From an uncultured Verrucomicrobiota bacterium (lineage in GTDB: Bacteria; Verrucomicrobiota; Kiritimatiellia; RFP12; UBA1067): DNA of 14,232 nt. A model generated the notes under the pieces. The model did no database searches and was not told the DNA's origin. It saw only the letters and a program-made list of their open reading frames with translations. Location: positions 1-14,232 of the forward strand of contig CAMPAA010000070.1 of assembly GCA_946631345.1 (NCBI GenBank), in the 5' to 3' direction. The first letter of the stretch is position 1. Every line of letters begins with the position of its first letter. Shown piece after piece: positions 13,990 through 14,232 of this stretch. The translations under genes were made by a program, and so were the position numbers.

Positions 13990-14232
13990 CCTGCTCCTCC
14001 TGCTCCTCGCGACGGGCCGCCTCGCGCTCCTCGCGCTGCCGTTTCAGCTGCTCCTGAATCTGAAGAAGCGCCTCACGCTGCTGGGCGCGCTCCTCCGCCG
14101 CCCTCTGACGCTCCTCCGCCTCGCGTGCCTCGCGCTCCGCCCGCTCCGCCTTGGCTATGGCATCCGCCTCACGCTTGCGCGCCGCATCCTCCTGCTCCTT
14201 CGCCGCAAGCTCCATGCGCCGCTGGCGCAGCT
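13970..14232 (-). CDS. 3' end of a gene for a charged coiled-coil protein (partial)
   Basis: The frame is open from the window edge to the stop at 13970, giving the last 87 residues; the start lies beyond 14232. Nearly all of it is an Ala/Glu/Arg/Gln helix with runs such as AEREAREAEERQRAAEE and QREEREAARREEQEE, predicted to be a coiled coil or a single charged alpha helix, ending GEANDT. Such tails occur in many unrelated proteins, so no function is assigned. Its Glu-rich codons supply the GGAGG ribosome site of the next gene, which it overlaps by 20 bp. An internal ATG at 14215 could be mistaken for the start, but the frame continues upstream of it. Confidence 0.75.
   Translation of the reverse strand, partial: LRQRRMELAAKEQEDAARKREADAIAKAERAEREAREAEERQRAAEERAQQREALLQIQEQLKRQREEREAARREEQEEQGEANDT
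13996..14000 (-). promoter_or_regulatory. Ribosome binding site fixing the GTG start of the acyltransferase
   Basis: GGAGG lies six bases before the GTG at 13989, inside the coiled-coil gene. It supports the GTG start over later codons. Confidence 0.7.

Overview
The window reads as a chromosomal segment of a GC-rich Gram-negative bacterium. All twelve protein genes and the single tRNA gene lie on the minus strand, so transcription runs from high to low coordinates. An outer-membrane beta-barrel protein of the alginate-export porin type and a large secreted glycoside-hydrolase-like protein sit beside core translation genes. That mix fits a polysaccharide-using member of the PVC group (Verrucomicrobiota/Kiritimatiellota), but this assignment is a low-confidence inference without 16S or marker-gene comparison.

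Layout in the direction of transcription. (1) 14232-12254: a tightly overlapping cluster made of the 3' end of a charged coiled-coil gene, a PlsC-type acyltransferase (GTG start inside the previous gene) and a D-2-hydroxyacid dehydrogenase joined by an ATGA overlap. (2) 12235-12116: an extended -10 promoter followed by tRNA-Thr(TGT) with an encoded CCA. (3) 12067-7000: a near-consensus sigma-70 promoter, a leader stem-loop, then nusA-infB-rbfA-truB with 3-nt gaps or short overlaps. rimP, normally the gene in front of nusA, is absent here. (4) 6963-2841: a promoter almost touching the start codon of the porin gene, followed closely by trpS and a Uup-type ABC-F ATPase. (5) 2809-217: a second copy of the same 14-bp promoter block touching the start codon of the secreted glycoside-hydrolase-like gene. 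(6) 1-216: a non-coding AT-richer patch made of seven degenerate 22-bp tandem units, each keeping a GTAC core, bounded by a 9-bp perfect inverted repeat.

The translation genes form one functional group: NusA (transcription elongation and antitermination), IF2, RbfA (30S maturation), TruB (tRNA psi55), TrpRS, an ABC-F ribosome-associated ATPase and a threonine tRNA. The porin and the secreted hydrolase-like protein point to glycan or organic-acid use at the cell envelope.

The most unusual items are the iteron-like 22-bp array; the pair of identical promoter blocks that imply leaderless or near-leaderless mRNAs for both exported proteins; and a Uup homologue whose first ATPase domain lacks the helical region between the Q-loop and the LSGG signature.
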